Part shown: piece by piece, positions 38,271 through 46,465 of the stretch | Numbering within the stretch: the stretch's first letter is position 1 | Layout: each line of letters opens with the position of its first letter | Origin: Planctomycetota bacterium | GTDB taxonomy: Bacteria > Planctomycetota > Planctomycetia > Gemmatales > Gemmataceae | Length of the DNA: 64,000 bases | Assembly (NCBI GenBank): GCA_021413735.1 | Contig: JAIOPV010000196.1 | Location: 20,023 to 84,022 of the forward strand | Direction: 5' to 3' | Position numbers and translations under genes: made by a program | The notes under the pieces: model-generated | Database searches by the model: none | Told to the model about the DNA's origin: nothing | What the model saw: the letters and a program-made list of their open reading frames with translations, nothing else

Positions 38271-39380
38271 ATGAAAGCCCCATCGCTCACGCTCGGGATC
38301 GAGGAAGAGTACCAGATCATCGACCCCAACACGGGGGAGTTGAAGTCGTTCATCACGCAGATGCTCGAAGAAGGTAAGCTCGTTCTCAAGGAACAGATCA
38401 AAGCCGAGTTGCATCAGTCGATGGTTGAGGTTGGCACAGAGATTTGCCGCACGCCAGCCGACGCACGAACCGAGTTGGTGAAGTTGCGTCGCTCGATCAC
38501 CGAGTTGGCTGGCCGTCACGGGTTGGTCATCGCGGCAGCAGGCTCGCACCCGTTCTCGAACTGGGAAAAGCAGGAAATCACGCCGTTCGAGCGCTATCTC
38601 GGCGTGCAGAACGACATGCAGGATCTCGCCCGGCAACTGCTCATCTTCGGCACACACGTTCACATCGGCATCGAAGATCGCGACTTCCTCATCGACGCGA
38701 TGAACGTGGCTCGCTACTTCGCGCCGCACATTCTGTGCTTGTCCACGTCGTCGCCGTTTTGGTCGGGCCGTCAAACGGGGCTGAAGTCGTATCGGTCGAT
38801 CATCTTTCGGCACTTCCCGCGGTCGGGCATTCCGCCGTTCTTTCAGAACTGGTCGGAGTACGACGGAATGGTGAGCACGATGGAACGCACCAAGTGCATT
38901 CCGGACGGCTCGAAGATCTGGTACGACGTGCGGCCCAATCACCGCTATCCGACGCTCGAATTTCGCATCTGCGATGTCTGCACGAAGGTCGAAGAAGCTG
39001 TGTGCATCGCGGCACTCTTCCAGGCAATCATTGCGAAGCTCTGGAAACTGCGGCGCGATAACCTCACGTTCCGTGTCTATCCGACGGAGTTGATTGAAGA
39101 GAACAAATGGCGTGCGGTGCGGTATGGCCTCGACGGGAAGTTACTCGATCTCGGCAAGGATCAGGAAGTGCCGGTTCGCGAGCTGATTCACGAACTGATC
39201 GACTGGTTCCTGCGAGACGTGATTGACGAACTCGGCACTCGTAAGGAGATCGAGTACGCTTACAAGATCATGGAAGGCGGCTCCAGCGCCGACCGGCAGC
39301 TAAAGATTTTCGAGCAGGCTGGCAGCACGCGAGCGGTGGTCGATCAGCTCGTTCGTGAGACGCAGGAAGGCGTTTCTTGA
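38271..39380 (+). CDS. YbdK-family carboxylate-amine ligase (GCS2, glutamate-cysteine ligase-like)
   Basis: LTLGIEEEYQIIDPNTGELKSFI ... LIFGTHVHIGIEDRDFLIDAMNVARYFAPHILCLSTSSPFWSGRQTGLKSYRSIIFRHFPRSGIPPFF. Confidence 0.93.
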   Translation: MKAPSLTLGIEEEYQIIDPNTGELKSFITQMLEEGKLVLKEQIKAELHQSMVEVGTEICRTPADARTELVKLRRSITELAGRHGLVIAAAGSHPFSNWEKQEITPFERYLGVQNDMQDLARQLLIFGTHVHIGIEDRDFLIDAMNVARYFAPHILCLSTSSPFWSGRQTGLKSYRSIIFRHFPRSGIPPFFQNWSEYDGMVSTMERTKCIPDGSKIWYDVRPNHRYPTLEFRICDVCTKVEEAVCIAALFQAIIAKLWKLRRDNLTFRVYPTELIEENKWRAVRYGLDGKLLDLGKDQEVPVRELIHELIDWFLRDVIDELGTRKEIEYAYKIMEGGSSADRQLKIFEQAGSTRAVVDQLVRETQEGVS

Positions 39381-39468
39381 GAAGTCGTAAAGTCGTAAAG
39401 TCGAAAACAGACATTCGGCTCTTGGTCCCCGACTTTATGACTTTCGACGTTACGACTTTACGACTTGG
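39380..39468. repeat. Low-complexity-armed inverted repeat (word AAGTCGTA/AAGTCGAA)
   Basis: AAGTCGTAAAGTCGTAAAGTCGAAA versus TTCGACGTTACGACTTTACGACTT; arms of about 25 nt with one mismatch. Confidence 0.9.
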
Positions 39469-39477
39469 AGGTGAGCC

Positions 39478-39903
39478 ATGACTGCTTTTGAACGCGACGG
39501 CATCACTTTCCACTATCCCGCGTCGTGGCGAATTGAGATCGAAGACGCTGAGGATGGCGGTTGGGCCGCCACCGTGAGCAGTCCCGACACGGCGTTCATG
39601 CTGGTGTCGCTGCGACCCGATGCCCGCGACCCTGCCGACCTCGCCGACCAAACGCTCGCCGCACTGCAAGAAGAGTATGAAGACCTCGAAGTCGAGAATC
39701 GGCTGGAAACCATCGCGGGCCAGCCTGCCCTTGGTCACGATCTCGACTTCATCACGCTCGACGTGCCGATCACTTGCCGAACGCGGTCACTGGGTACGCT
39801 TGCTGGGCCACTGCTGCTGATGTGCCAGACGAGCGAGTTCGACCGCGAACGAAACGATCCTGTTCTGCGGGCGATTGTCGCATCGCTGCGATTGGAAGAG
39901 TGA
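39478..39903 (+). CDS. Hypothetical protein (possible PsbP/DcrB-like small domain)
   Basis: MTAFERDGITFHYPASWRIEIED...; family assignment tentative. Confidence 0.6.
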   Translation: MTAFERDGITFHYPASWRIEIEDAEDGGWAATVSSPDTAFMLVSLRPDARDPADLADQTLAALQEEYEDLEVENRLETIAGQPALGHDLDFITLDVPITCRTRSLGTLAGPLLLMCQTSEFDRERNDPVLRAIVASLRLEE

Positions 39904-39907
39904 CGCC

Positions 39908-40135
39908 GTGCGTGCCGCACTTCTCGTGCTGCTGGTGTGCGCGGCGGCCGATCTCGTGGTGTGTGCCGTGCTGCTGGCGTTCGTGTGGGTCGAACATCGC
40001 CGCGTTCGTCGCGAAGCTGCCGCAGCGGGGGAAGTGGTGCCGGCCGCGTCCGGGCAGTTCGGTTGCTTGATCGCGTTCGGTGTCGTTGGATTTGTTCTGC
40101 TTTACGGTGCCGCGTGGCTCCTCCTCCGCGAGTAA
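39908..40135 (+). CDS. Small two-TM membrane protein
   Basis: GTG start; VRAALLVLLVCAAADLVVCAVLLAFVWVEHRR ... FGCLIAFGVVGFVLLYGAAWLLLRE. Confidence 0.5.
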   Translation: MRAALLVLLVCAAADLVVCAVLLAFVWVEHRRVRREAAAAGEVVPAASGQFGCLIAFGVVGFVLLYGAAWLLLRE

Positions 40136-40141
40136 TCGCCC

Positions 40142-41626
40142 ATGTCGTCTGCCGATCCGTTTGCCGTCAAGCGCCAGCAGATGCGCGAAGAACTGTTCGC
40201 CAAACTCTTCATGCTCGGCGGCTGGACCGGAGCCACCGACACCTACAAACGCACCATGTGGTCCGCGGTTCCCGACATCGCGGTCGAACCTGCATGCTAT
40301 TCGCTCACGTTCCGCAAGGGCGTACCCGAACCGGGTGCCGGAAATCAGCTTATCATGGCGGGCCACGAAGCCATGCTCGCGCAGTGGTTTCACCGGCCAC
40401 TCAAACGCAGTGACATCGCATTGTCACAGCAGTGGTACGCCGGCCACTCCGCGACGAAAGCGTATCCCGCCGAACTGTGGGACGCCGTGCTGAAGCAACA
40501 GCCTTGCGAAGACATCACGCTTCCCGTCGATGTATGGGGCTTCCCGGGCGGGCAGACGTTCCTCGCAGGGGTGCCGTGCCTCATCTTCGAGGGAATGGGC
40601 GGGCTGATCTCGTATCTCGAACCCGCGATGTGCCGATACTTCGCACCGGTCATACAGGCGACCAAGGCCAAGCTGATGAAGCAAGCCACGCCGCGAGATG
40701 CTGAGTTCGGATTGCGGTCGGCTCCCGTCGAAGTGTGCAACCTGATTCTGCTGCTGGCGCGATTCGTCGGCGGTGCGGGAGCCGCGGGAGTTCCGCAACT
40801 CACGTCGAACGACACGGCCGAGTTCATGTACCCCGAGCTGTTCCGGTCGATCGGCACCATCGGGCACGAGATGATGTGCGCTGCGCAGACGTTCGACAAG
40901 TCACTCGCAGCCGCCGAGTACGAGATGATGGATCGGTTCGTCTCGAAGATGGGCACGGCATCGCTGCTGTGTGATCTCGTGGACGCGGAGACGGTCGGCC
41001 TCGAAAACGCCTTGCGCATCATCCAAAGTCACCCGGAAACGGATCGCGTTGGCGTGCGTGTCGATAGCGGCGACATCGCGGGGCAATGCGTTCTGTACTT
41101 CCAGAAGATGAAGCAACTCGGCATCCCGCCGCGGGTCATCGTGTTCGAAGACGAGGTGACTCCGGACGGCGTGAAGAAGGTGTACGAGACGTTCCGCACG
41201 GCCACCGGCATCGAGCCGACGATGTTGTTCCCCGGTGCCGGCGGCTACTGGTGGAAGTTGGTTCATCGCGACACCGTGAGCGCCGCCTTCAAACGCACGG
41301 CAACCAACGGCCGACCAAACGTGAAGTTCTCGAACTCGCCGGGAAAGGAAACGATCCCCGGGTACATTCGCGTTTATGGTCGCGGCGACACGATGATCGT
41401 CGCCGATAAATCCGAAAGCATCGACGGCGAGCCGCTGCTGGTGAAACTCGTGGATCGCGGGCGCGTGGTGTACGCCGAGTCGTTTCAGGAACAGGCCGCA
41501 CGAGCCGAACGCACCTGGAATCGCTTCACACGCTGGGTGCCGTCGCCGCTGGTGGGCGACTACCTCCACCGCTTCCAGGCGATGCGAACGGCAGAGATTG
41601 CAGCAGCGAAGGCACGCCTGGGATGA
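40142..41626 (+). CDS. pncB: Nicotinate phosphoribosyltransferase-like protein
   Basis: NAPRTase-type motifs: LPVDVWGFPGGQTFLAGVPCLIFEG, VGVRVDSGDIAGQCVLYFQKMKQLGIPP, followed by NAD synthase. Confidence 0.85.
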   Translation: MSSADPFAVKRQQMREELFAKLFMLGGWTGATDTYKRTMWSAVPDIAVEPACYSLTFRKGVPEPGAGNQLIMAGHEAMLAQWFHRPLKRSDIALSQQWYAGHSATKAYPAELWDAVLKQQPCEDITLPVDVWGFPGGQTFLAGVPCLIFEGMGGLISYLEPAMCRYFAPVIQATKAKLMKQATPRDAEFGLRSAPVEVCNLILLLARFVGGAGAAGVPQLTSNDTAEFMYPELFRSIGTIGHEMMCAAQTFDKSLAAAEYEMMDRFVSKMGTASLLCDLVDAETVGLENALRIIQSHPETDRVGVRVDSGDIAGQCVLYFQKMKQLGIPPRVIVFEDEVTPDGVKKVYETFRTATGIEPTMLFPGAGGYWWKLVHRDTVSAAFKRTATNGRPNVKFSNSPGKETIPGYIRVYGRGDTMIVADKSESIDGEPLLVKLVDRGRVVYAESFQEQAARAERTWNRFTRWVPSPLVGDYLHRFQAMRTAEIAAAKARLG

Positions 41627-41657
41627 CCCTCCCCGTTCTCGAATGTAAACTGCCCCC

Positions 41658-43673
41658 ATGAAACATCACGGCTTCCTCCGCGTTGCAGCCGCCAGCCCGG
41701 AACTTCGGCTCGCGGACTGCCCCTTCAATGCCGACCGCACTCTGAGCCTCATGAAGCAGGCCGAGGATCGCGGCGTCAACCTGATCGTGTTCCCGGAGTG
41801 CGGCCTCACTGGCTACACCTGCCACGATCTGTTCCACCACAAACCGCTCTGGCAGGCGGCAGAGGATGCGCTCGTTCGCGTCGTCGAACTCGGCGAGAAA
41901 ATCTATCGCGGGGTCGCAGTCGTTGGGTTGCCGCTCATGGTGGATGGGCAACTCTTCAACGTTGGCGCGGTCATTCACGCGGGGAAGATTCTCGGCATCG
42001 TGCCCAAGAGCTACCTGCCGAATTACAAGGAGTTCTACGACGCTCGCTACTTCTGCCCGGCCGACAACGCCACGTTCAGCAGCGCCAGCATCGCTGGTCA
42101 GAGCATCCCGTTCGGCACGAATCTGCTGTTCGATTGCCGCAATGTGCCGGGCTTCATCCTGGGCGTCGAAGTCTGCGAAGACCTGTGGATGCCGGTGCCG
42201 CCCAGTTCGCTCGCGGCACTTATGGGCGCAACCGTGCTGGCGAATCTTTCGGCGAGCAACGAGGTGATCGGCAAGGCGGGCTATCGACGGCAACTTGTCG
42301 CCGGCCAGTCGGGGCGTTGCCTCGCGAGCTATGTGTATTCGTCGTGTGGCGTCGGTGAATCGACCACCGATATCGTCTTCGGCGGCCACTGCATCATCGC
42401 GGAGAACGGGGTCGTCGTCGCGGAGTCGGAACGGTTCCGTCGCGGCGGTCACCTTCTCGTTTCAGACATTGATCTCGACCGTCTCGTGCATGATCGCATT
42501 CAGACGAACACATTCCACGATGCGAACCGTGCCCCCGATCTGAACTTCGGCAAGTTCCGCAACCTCTACTACGAACTCGAAGTCACCGCACGCGAGCCTG
42601 AATTGATTCGCACGGTTGAGGCAGCGCCGTTCGTGCCGAACGATCCTGCCACGCGAGATGAACGCTGTCGTGAAATCTTCCAGACGCAGGTGGCGGCGCT
42701 CGGTCGTCGCCTCTCGCACATCGGCACGCCGCCGGTTTCGATTGGCGTCTCGGGTGGCCTCGATTCGACGCTGGCACTGCTGGTCGTGTGCAAGACGATG
42801 GACGATCTGGGGGTCTCACGTGACGAAGTGCGTGCCCTGACGATGCCGGGCTTCGGCACCTCGGACAAGACCAAGGGCAACGCCCACGCCTTGATGCGGA
42901 TGCTTGGCGTGTCGGTTCGCGAGTGCGACATTCGCCCGCCCTGTTTCGAGGAGATGAAGCTGCTGGGGCATTCGCCGTTCGGCATCAAACTGGAGACTGA
43001 AACGGTTGAATCGCTCAGCGAGAAACTGAAACACTTGGCGTCAGACAATCGCAACGATTTGGTGTTCGAGAATACGCAGGCACGCATGCGGACGAGCCTG
43101 CTGATGAACTCGGGCTTCGTGATCGGCACCGGCGACCTGTCGGAACTGGCGCTCGGCTGGTGTACGTACAACGCCGATCACATGAGCATGTACAACGTGA
43201 ACGTGAGCATCCCGAAGACGCTGGTGAAGTTCCTGGTGAAGTGGGCCGCGGAGAACGAGTTCGACGGCGAAACACGCAAGACGCTGCTCTCGGTGGTTGA
43301 AACGGAGATATCGCCGGAGTTGCTTCCGACGGATGCGAGTGGTCAGATGGTGCAGTCGACGGAGTCGAGCATTGGGCCGTATGAGTTAGTGGATTTCTTC
43401 CTGTATCACTTCCTGCGATTTGGTGCGAGTCCGGAGAAGATACTCTTCTTGGCGAGGCACGCGACGTTCACGAAACCCTACACGCCGGGATTGGTGCGTC
43501 ACTGGTTGGGGGAGTTCTTGCGACGCTTCTTTGCGAACCAGTTCAAGCGGAGTTGCTTGCCGGACGGCCCCAAGGTGGGTTCGGTGAGTGTGTCACCGCG
43601 TGGCGACTGGCGAATGCCGTCGGACGCTGCCGCGCGCGTCTGGCTCGACGAAGTGGAGAAAGCGGAGTCGTGA
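41658..43673 (+). CDS. nadE: Glutamine-dependent NAD+ synthase
   Basis: CN-hydrolase N-terminus NLIVFPECGLTGYTCHDLFHH; synthetase SIGVSGGLDSTLALLVVCKTMDDLG; GTGDLSELALGWCTYN. Confidence 0.95.
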   Translation: MKHHGFLRVAAASPELRLADCPFNADRTLSLMKQAEDRGVNLIVFPECGLTGYTCHDLFHHKPLWQAAEDALVRVVELGEKIYRGVAVVGLPLMVDGQLFNVGAVIHAGKILGIVPKSYLPNYKEFYDARYFCPADNATFSSASIAGQSIPFGTNLLFDCRNVPGFILGVEVCEDLWMPVPPSSLAALMGATVLANLSASNEVIGKAGYRRQLVAGQSGRCLASYVYSSCGVGESTTDIVFGGHCIIAENGVVVAESERFRRGGHLLVSDIDLDRLVHDRIQTNTFHDANRAPDLNFGKFRNLYYELEVTAREPELIRTVEAAPFVPNDPATRDERCREIFQTQVAALGRRLSHIGTPPVSIGVSGGLDSTLALLVVCKTMDDLGVSRDEVRALTMPGFGTSDKTKGNAHALMRMLGVSVRECDIRPPCFEEMKLLGHSPFGIKLETETVESLSEKLKHLASDNRNDLVFENTQARMRTSLLMNSGFVIGTGDLSELALGWCTYNADHMSMYNVNVSIPKTLVKFLVKWAAENEFDGETRKTLLSVVETEISPELLPTDASGQMVQSTESSIGPYELVDFFLYHFLRFGASPEKILFLARHATFTKPYTPGLVRHWLGEFLRRFFANQFKRSCLPDGPKVGSVSVSPRGDWRMPSDAAARVWLDEVEKAES

Positions 43674-43705
43674 TACAAACGGAGAGGTTCCTTTGACGGT
43701 TTTGG

Positions 43706-43752
43706 TATTAGCCGCTTGCGGCGTTGCACATGTTTGCTACGCCGCAAGCGAC
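43706..43752. repeat. Inverted repeat with REP-like head: GTATTAGCCGCTTGCGGCGT...GCTACGCCGCAAGCG
   Basis: CGCTTGCGGCGT pairs with ACGCCGCAAGCG. Confidence 0.65.
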
Positions 43753-43775
43753 AAATCCCCGGCGAGGAAATACCC

Positions 43776-44981
43776 ATGCGACGATGGATCACAGCCTCGG
43801 TGCTTTTCTGCACTGTCGGTGCCGTTCTATTGTGTGCAGAAACCCCGATGGCGAAGGGTGCCGACCCCGTTGCAGAAACATTCCTCACAGCCGACGGAAT
43901 CCAACTCCACGGCCTCTTCACGCCGTCGTTGAAGAACGCGGGCACCGATCCCGTCGTGATTCTGCTCTACCCGCCCGGCAAAGACAACACGATGACCAAG
44001 GGCGACTGGAAGGGACTCGCAACCCTTCTGTCGAAGGAAGGGTATCACGTCTTTCAGTTCGACTGGCGCGGCCACGGCAAGAGTACGGACATCAAAGACA
44101 CAGCGCGATTCTGGAATTTGCAGGGGCCAAAAGATGAGTCGCCGCCCAACCCGTTCACCGGGTCGTGGAATAGCTCCAAACTCATCTCGGGTGCCCCGTT
44201 TCCGATGACCAAGGGGAAGATCAAGAACGAACTGCACTACAAGGATCTGTTCAACCCCGAGAAGTATGCCCCGATGTACTTGCTCGATCTCGCGGCGGCG
44301 AGACATCACCTCGACACCAAGAACGACGGTGGCGACCTGAACGCCAGTTCGATCTATCTTGTGGGAGCGGACATTGCTGCGTCAATCGGGATCGCGTGGC
44401 TGGCTATCGAGTGGAATCGCCCGGCGTATATGTGGACGCCTAGCGCGTTCCCGCCCACCGGTCGGGGTACGTTCCCGACATACAAGTACGTTCCTCAACC
44501 ATTCCCGGGTGGGCTTCCGAACGAACTTGGTGGCGGTGACATTTCAGGAGCAGTTTGGCTATCGCCAGCTCGAACGCCACCTTTCACCGAAGCCCTGCTG
44601 AAAAATTTGGTGAAGGATACGCCCAAACTTCGCGAGAACCCAATGTTGTTCCTTCATGCGCCGAAGGACGCGAAGGCGAAGTTGCAAGCGTCGTTCTTCG
44701 TTGATGAGGTGCTGGTCGCGAACCCCCCGGCGAAATCGCCGTTGCCGAAACTTGAGCACACGCTCGCTGAGGAAGTGAAGAATGGCGAAAACCTGCATGG
44801 CGTGGCGTTGCTGAGCGCAAACGTGGGAACTGAGGAGATGATCCTGACGTACCTCGCCGCGCTGCAGAAGAACCGTGCGAAGTTGATTCGCAAGAATCGT
44901 GGGTTCACCGCACCGTGGTCGATCCAACTGGCACCAGACAACAATCTCGCTGGCTCCGGATTTGGCTTCGTGCGACCGTGA
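43776..44981 (+). CDS. Secreted alpha/beta-hydrolase-like protein
   Basis: Signal peptide MRRWITASVLFCTVGAVLLCAE; DPVVILLYPPGKDNTMTKGDWKGLATLLSKEGYHVFQFDWRGHGKS. Confidence 0.75.
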   Translation: MRRWITASVLFCTVGAVLLCAETPMAKGADPVAETFLTADGIQLHGLFTPSLKNAGTDPVVILLYPPGKDNTMTKGDWKGLATLLSKEGYHVFQFDWRGHGKSTDIKDTARFWNLQGPKDESPPNPFTGSWNSSKLISGAPFPMTKGKIKNELHYKDLFNPEKYAPMYLLDLAAARHHLDTKNDGGDLNASSIYLVGADIAASIGIAWLAIEWNRPAYMWTPSAFPPTGRGTFPTYKYVPQPFPGGLPNELGGGDISGAVWLSPARTPPFTEALLKNLVKDTPKLRENPMLFLHAPKDAKAKLQASFFVDEVLVANPPAKSPLPKLEHTLAEEVKNGENLHGVALLSANVGTEEMILTYLAALQKNRAKLIRKNRGFTAPWSIQLAPDNNLAGSGFGFVRP

Positions 44982-45002
44982 AGAGAGCGAGTTCGGTGAG
45001 AG

Positions 45003-45125
45003 CCAAAGACCCCAGGCCAACGGCCTGGGCTGAGGAAGATCGGTCCTTCAAACCTCAAAAACCAAGCATGTCCCTGCGGTCTGAAGGACTGCCCTCAGCT
45101 CGGGCCAACGGCCTGAGGTCTTGGG
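45003..45125. repeat. Large nested inverted repeat (arms about 45-48 nt, each containing an AGGCCAACGGCCTG-type hairpin)
   Basis: 45003-45050 aligns with reverse complement of 45081-45125 (CCAAGACCTCAGGCCGTTGGCCCGAGCTGAGGGCAGTCCTTCA). Confidence 0.8.
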
Positions 45126-45260
45126 TGATGCACCAAAATACCTCAACTGCGAGCTACACCAAGCTCGGGCTTGACCGTCGCGACCGCTGTAGGTATCGCG
45201 CCGGTCACCACACGATTCCATAACAAGCGATCCTCGTTCCACTGACCCACGGAGGTTGCC

Positions 45261-46010
45261 GTGTCAGCGTGGAAGAACCTGATCCTCCTCGTGCCGGTGT
45301 TTCTCTGCGGGTGCGCGACCGGATTCGACCGTCACGGACGAGATGATGCGGCCGATGTCGCTGGGCACTATCAAGCAAACTGCTTCAAGGCACAGACAGA
45401 ACTCTTCGCTGCCGTTCGCGCGGATGATGCAGTCCGAATTCGCGAATTGCTTCGGACATTTCCCGAACTGGCGAACGAGTATGAACGCGGCACAAAGCGT
45501 CCCCTGACGCCGCTTCAAGTCGCCACGGAACGCAACCAACCGGCCGCGATGCTCGCCCTGATCGAATGCGGGGCAGACCTGCAAGCGGGTGCGGATTCAT
45601 CGGAAGGTACGCCACTTCAGATGGCTGCACGCAACGGCCACAAGGAAGCCACGGACATGCTGTTGAACAGCGGAGCAACCCTGGACTTATACTCGGCTGT
45701 GGCGCTGAACAAGATTGTCTCGGTCGAGCGATTCTTCCGCGTCGCGACTGCGTTGGGTGTTAGTCCGTGGTTCGCAAACAGTCGATGGACGGAACCCGGC
45801 GGTCGCGAAACACCGCTGTTGCTCGTGGCGATCACGAATGGGCACCTCGAGATGGTGCGGTTGCTGCTGGAACACGGTGCCAGCCCATTCGCGCAGACGA
45901 TCATCAATCCTTGCTTCATCTCCGACAACAACTTCAAAGGCACGACAATCGGTCTGACGCCCGTAGGACCACCGACAGGCGATCTCGACGTTCCCATCCG
46001 CAAGCCGTGA
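45261..46010 (+). CDS. Ankyrin-repeat lipoprotein
   Basis: Lipobox LLVPVFLCGCAT; TPLQVATERNQPAAMLALIECGADLQAG, TPLQMAARNGHKEATDMLLNSGA, TPLLLVAITNGHLEMVRLLLEHGASP. Confidence 0.87.
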   Translation: MSAWKNLILLVPVFLCGCATGFDRHGRDDAADVAGHYQANCFKAQTELFAAVRADDAVRIRELLRTFPELANEYERGTKRPLTPLQVATERNQPAAMLALIECGADLQAGADSSEGTPLQMAARNGHKEATDMLLNSGATLDLYSAVALNKIVSVERFFRVATALGVSPWFANSRWTEPGGRETPLLLVAITNGHLEMVRLLLEHGASPFAQTIINPCFISDNNFKGTTIGLTPVGPPTGDLDVPIRKP

Positions 46011-46032
46011 GAGTACATCGCAGCGTTATTCT

Positions 46033-46306
46033 GATGGATTTTCTTCCGGACGAGTGAAATGATTCCGCGACTCTCCGGACTCAGTGAAAACGGGGCTTGT
46101 GCTGCATCAAATGCCGCAAGGTGTTCCACGCAATTGAGATGAGTATGCGTGAGAGGAATGATCTGATGATGTTTCTTCCGGACGAGTGAAATGGTTCCGG
46201 AGGTGGAGTTTTCATCACTTTTCGCCGCATCGCGAACCGTCCAAACGAGTTGACTTCATTCGGATGGTGTTTCTTCCGGACGAGTAAAATGGTTCCGGAG
46301 GTGGGG
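46033..46306. repeat. Three dispersed direct repeats of TTTCTTCCGGACGAGTGAAATGGTTCCG(GAGGTGG)
   Basis: Copies at about 46033-46067, 46165-46206 and 46263-46306. Confidence 0.9.
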
Positions 46307-46465
46307 TGTAGGTGTGGCCCGGAACCAATACGAACCACGCACCCTCCATCAGAACCACCAGCCTCAAGATGATCCCGCGTTTGCGGTGTCCTTGTCTCGC
46401 GTGCATGGGGGACTATCAGTAATCTTACCTCTCCGCCCAGCCCGCCGCCCGCCTTCGGAGTCCCC

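Noticed and set aside
39380-39468. Possible CRISPR-like array from repeated AAGTCGTAA words
   Set aside because: Repeats are contiguous 8-nt words in inverted orientation with no unique 30-40-nt spacers and no cas genes.
46033-46306. Three repeats before sucA as a mini CRISPR array
   Set aside because: Irregular spacing (about 130 and 98 nt), no consistent spacers, no cas genes.
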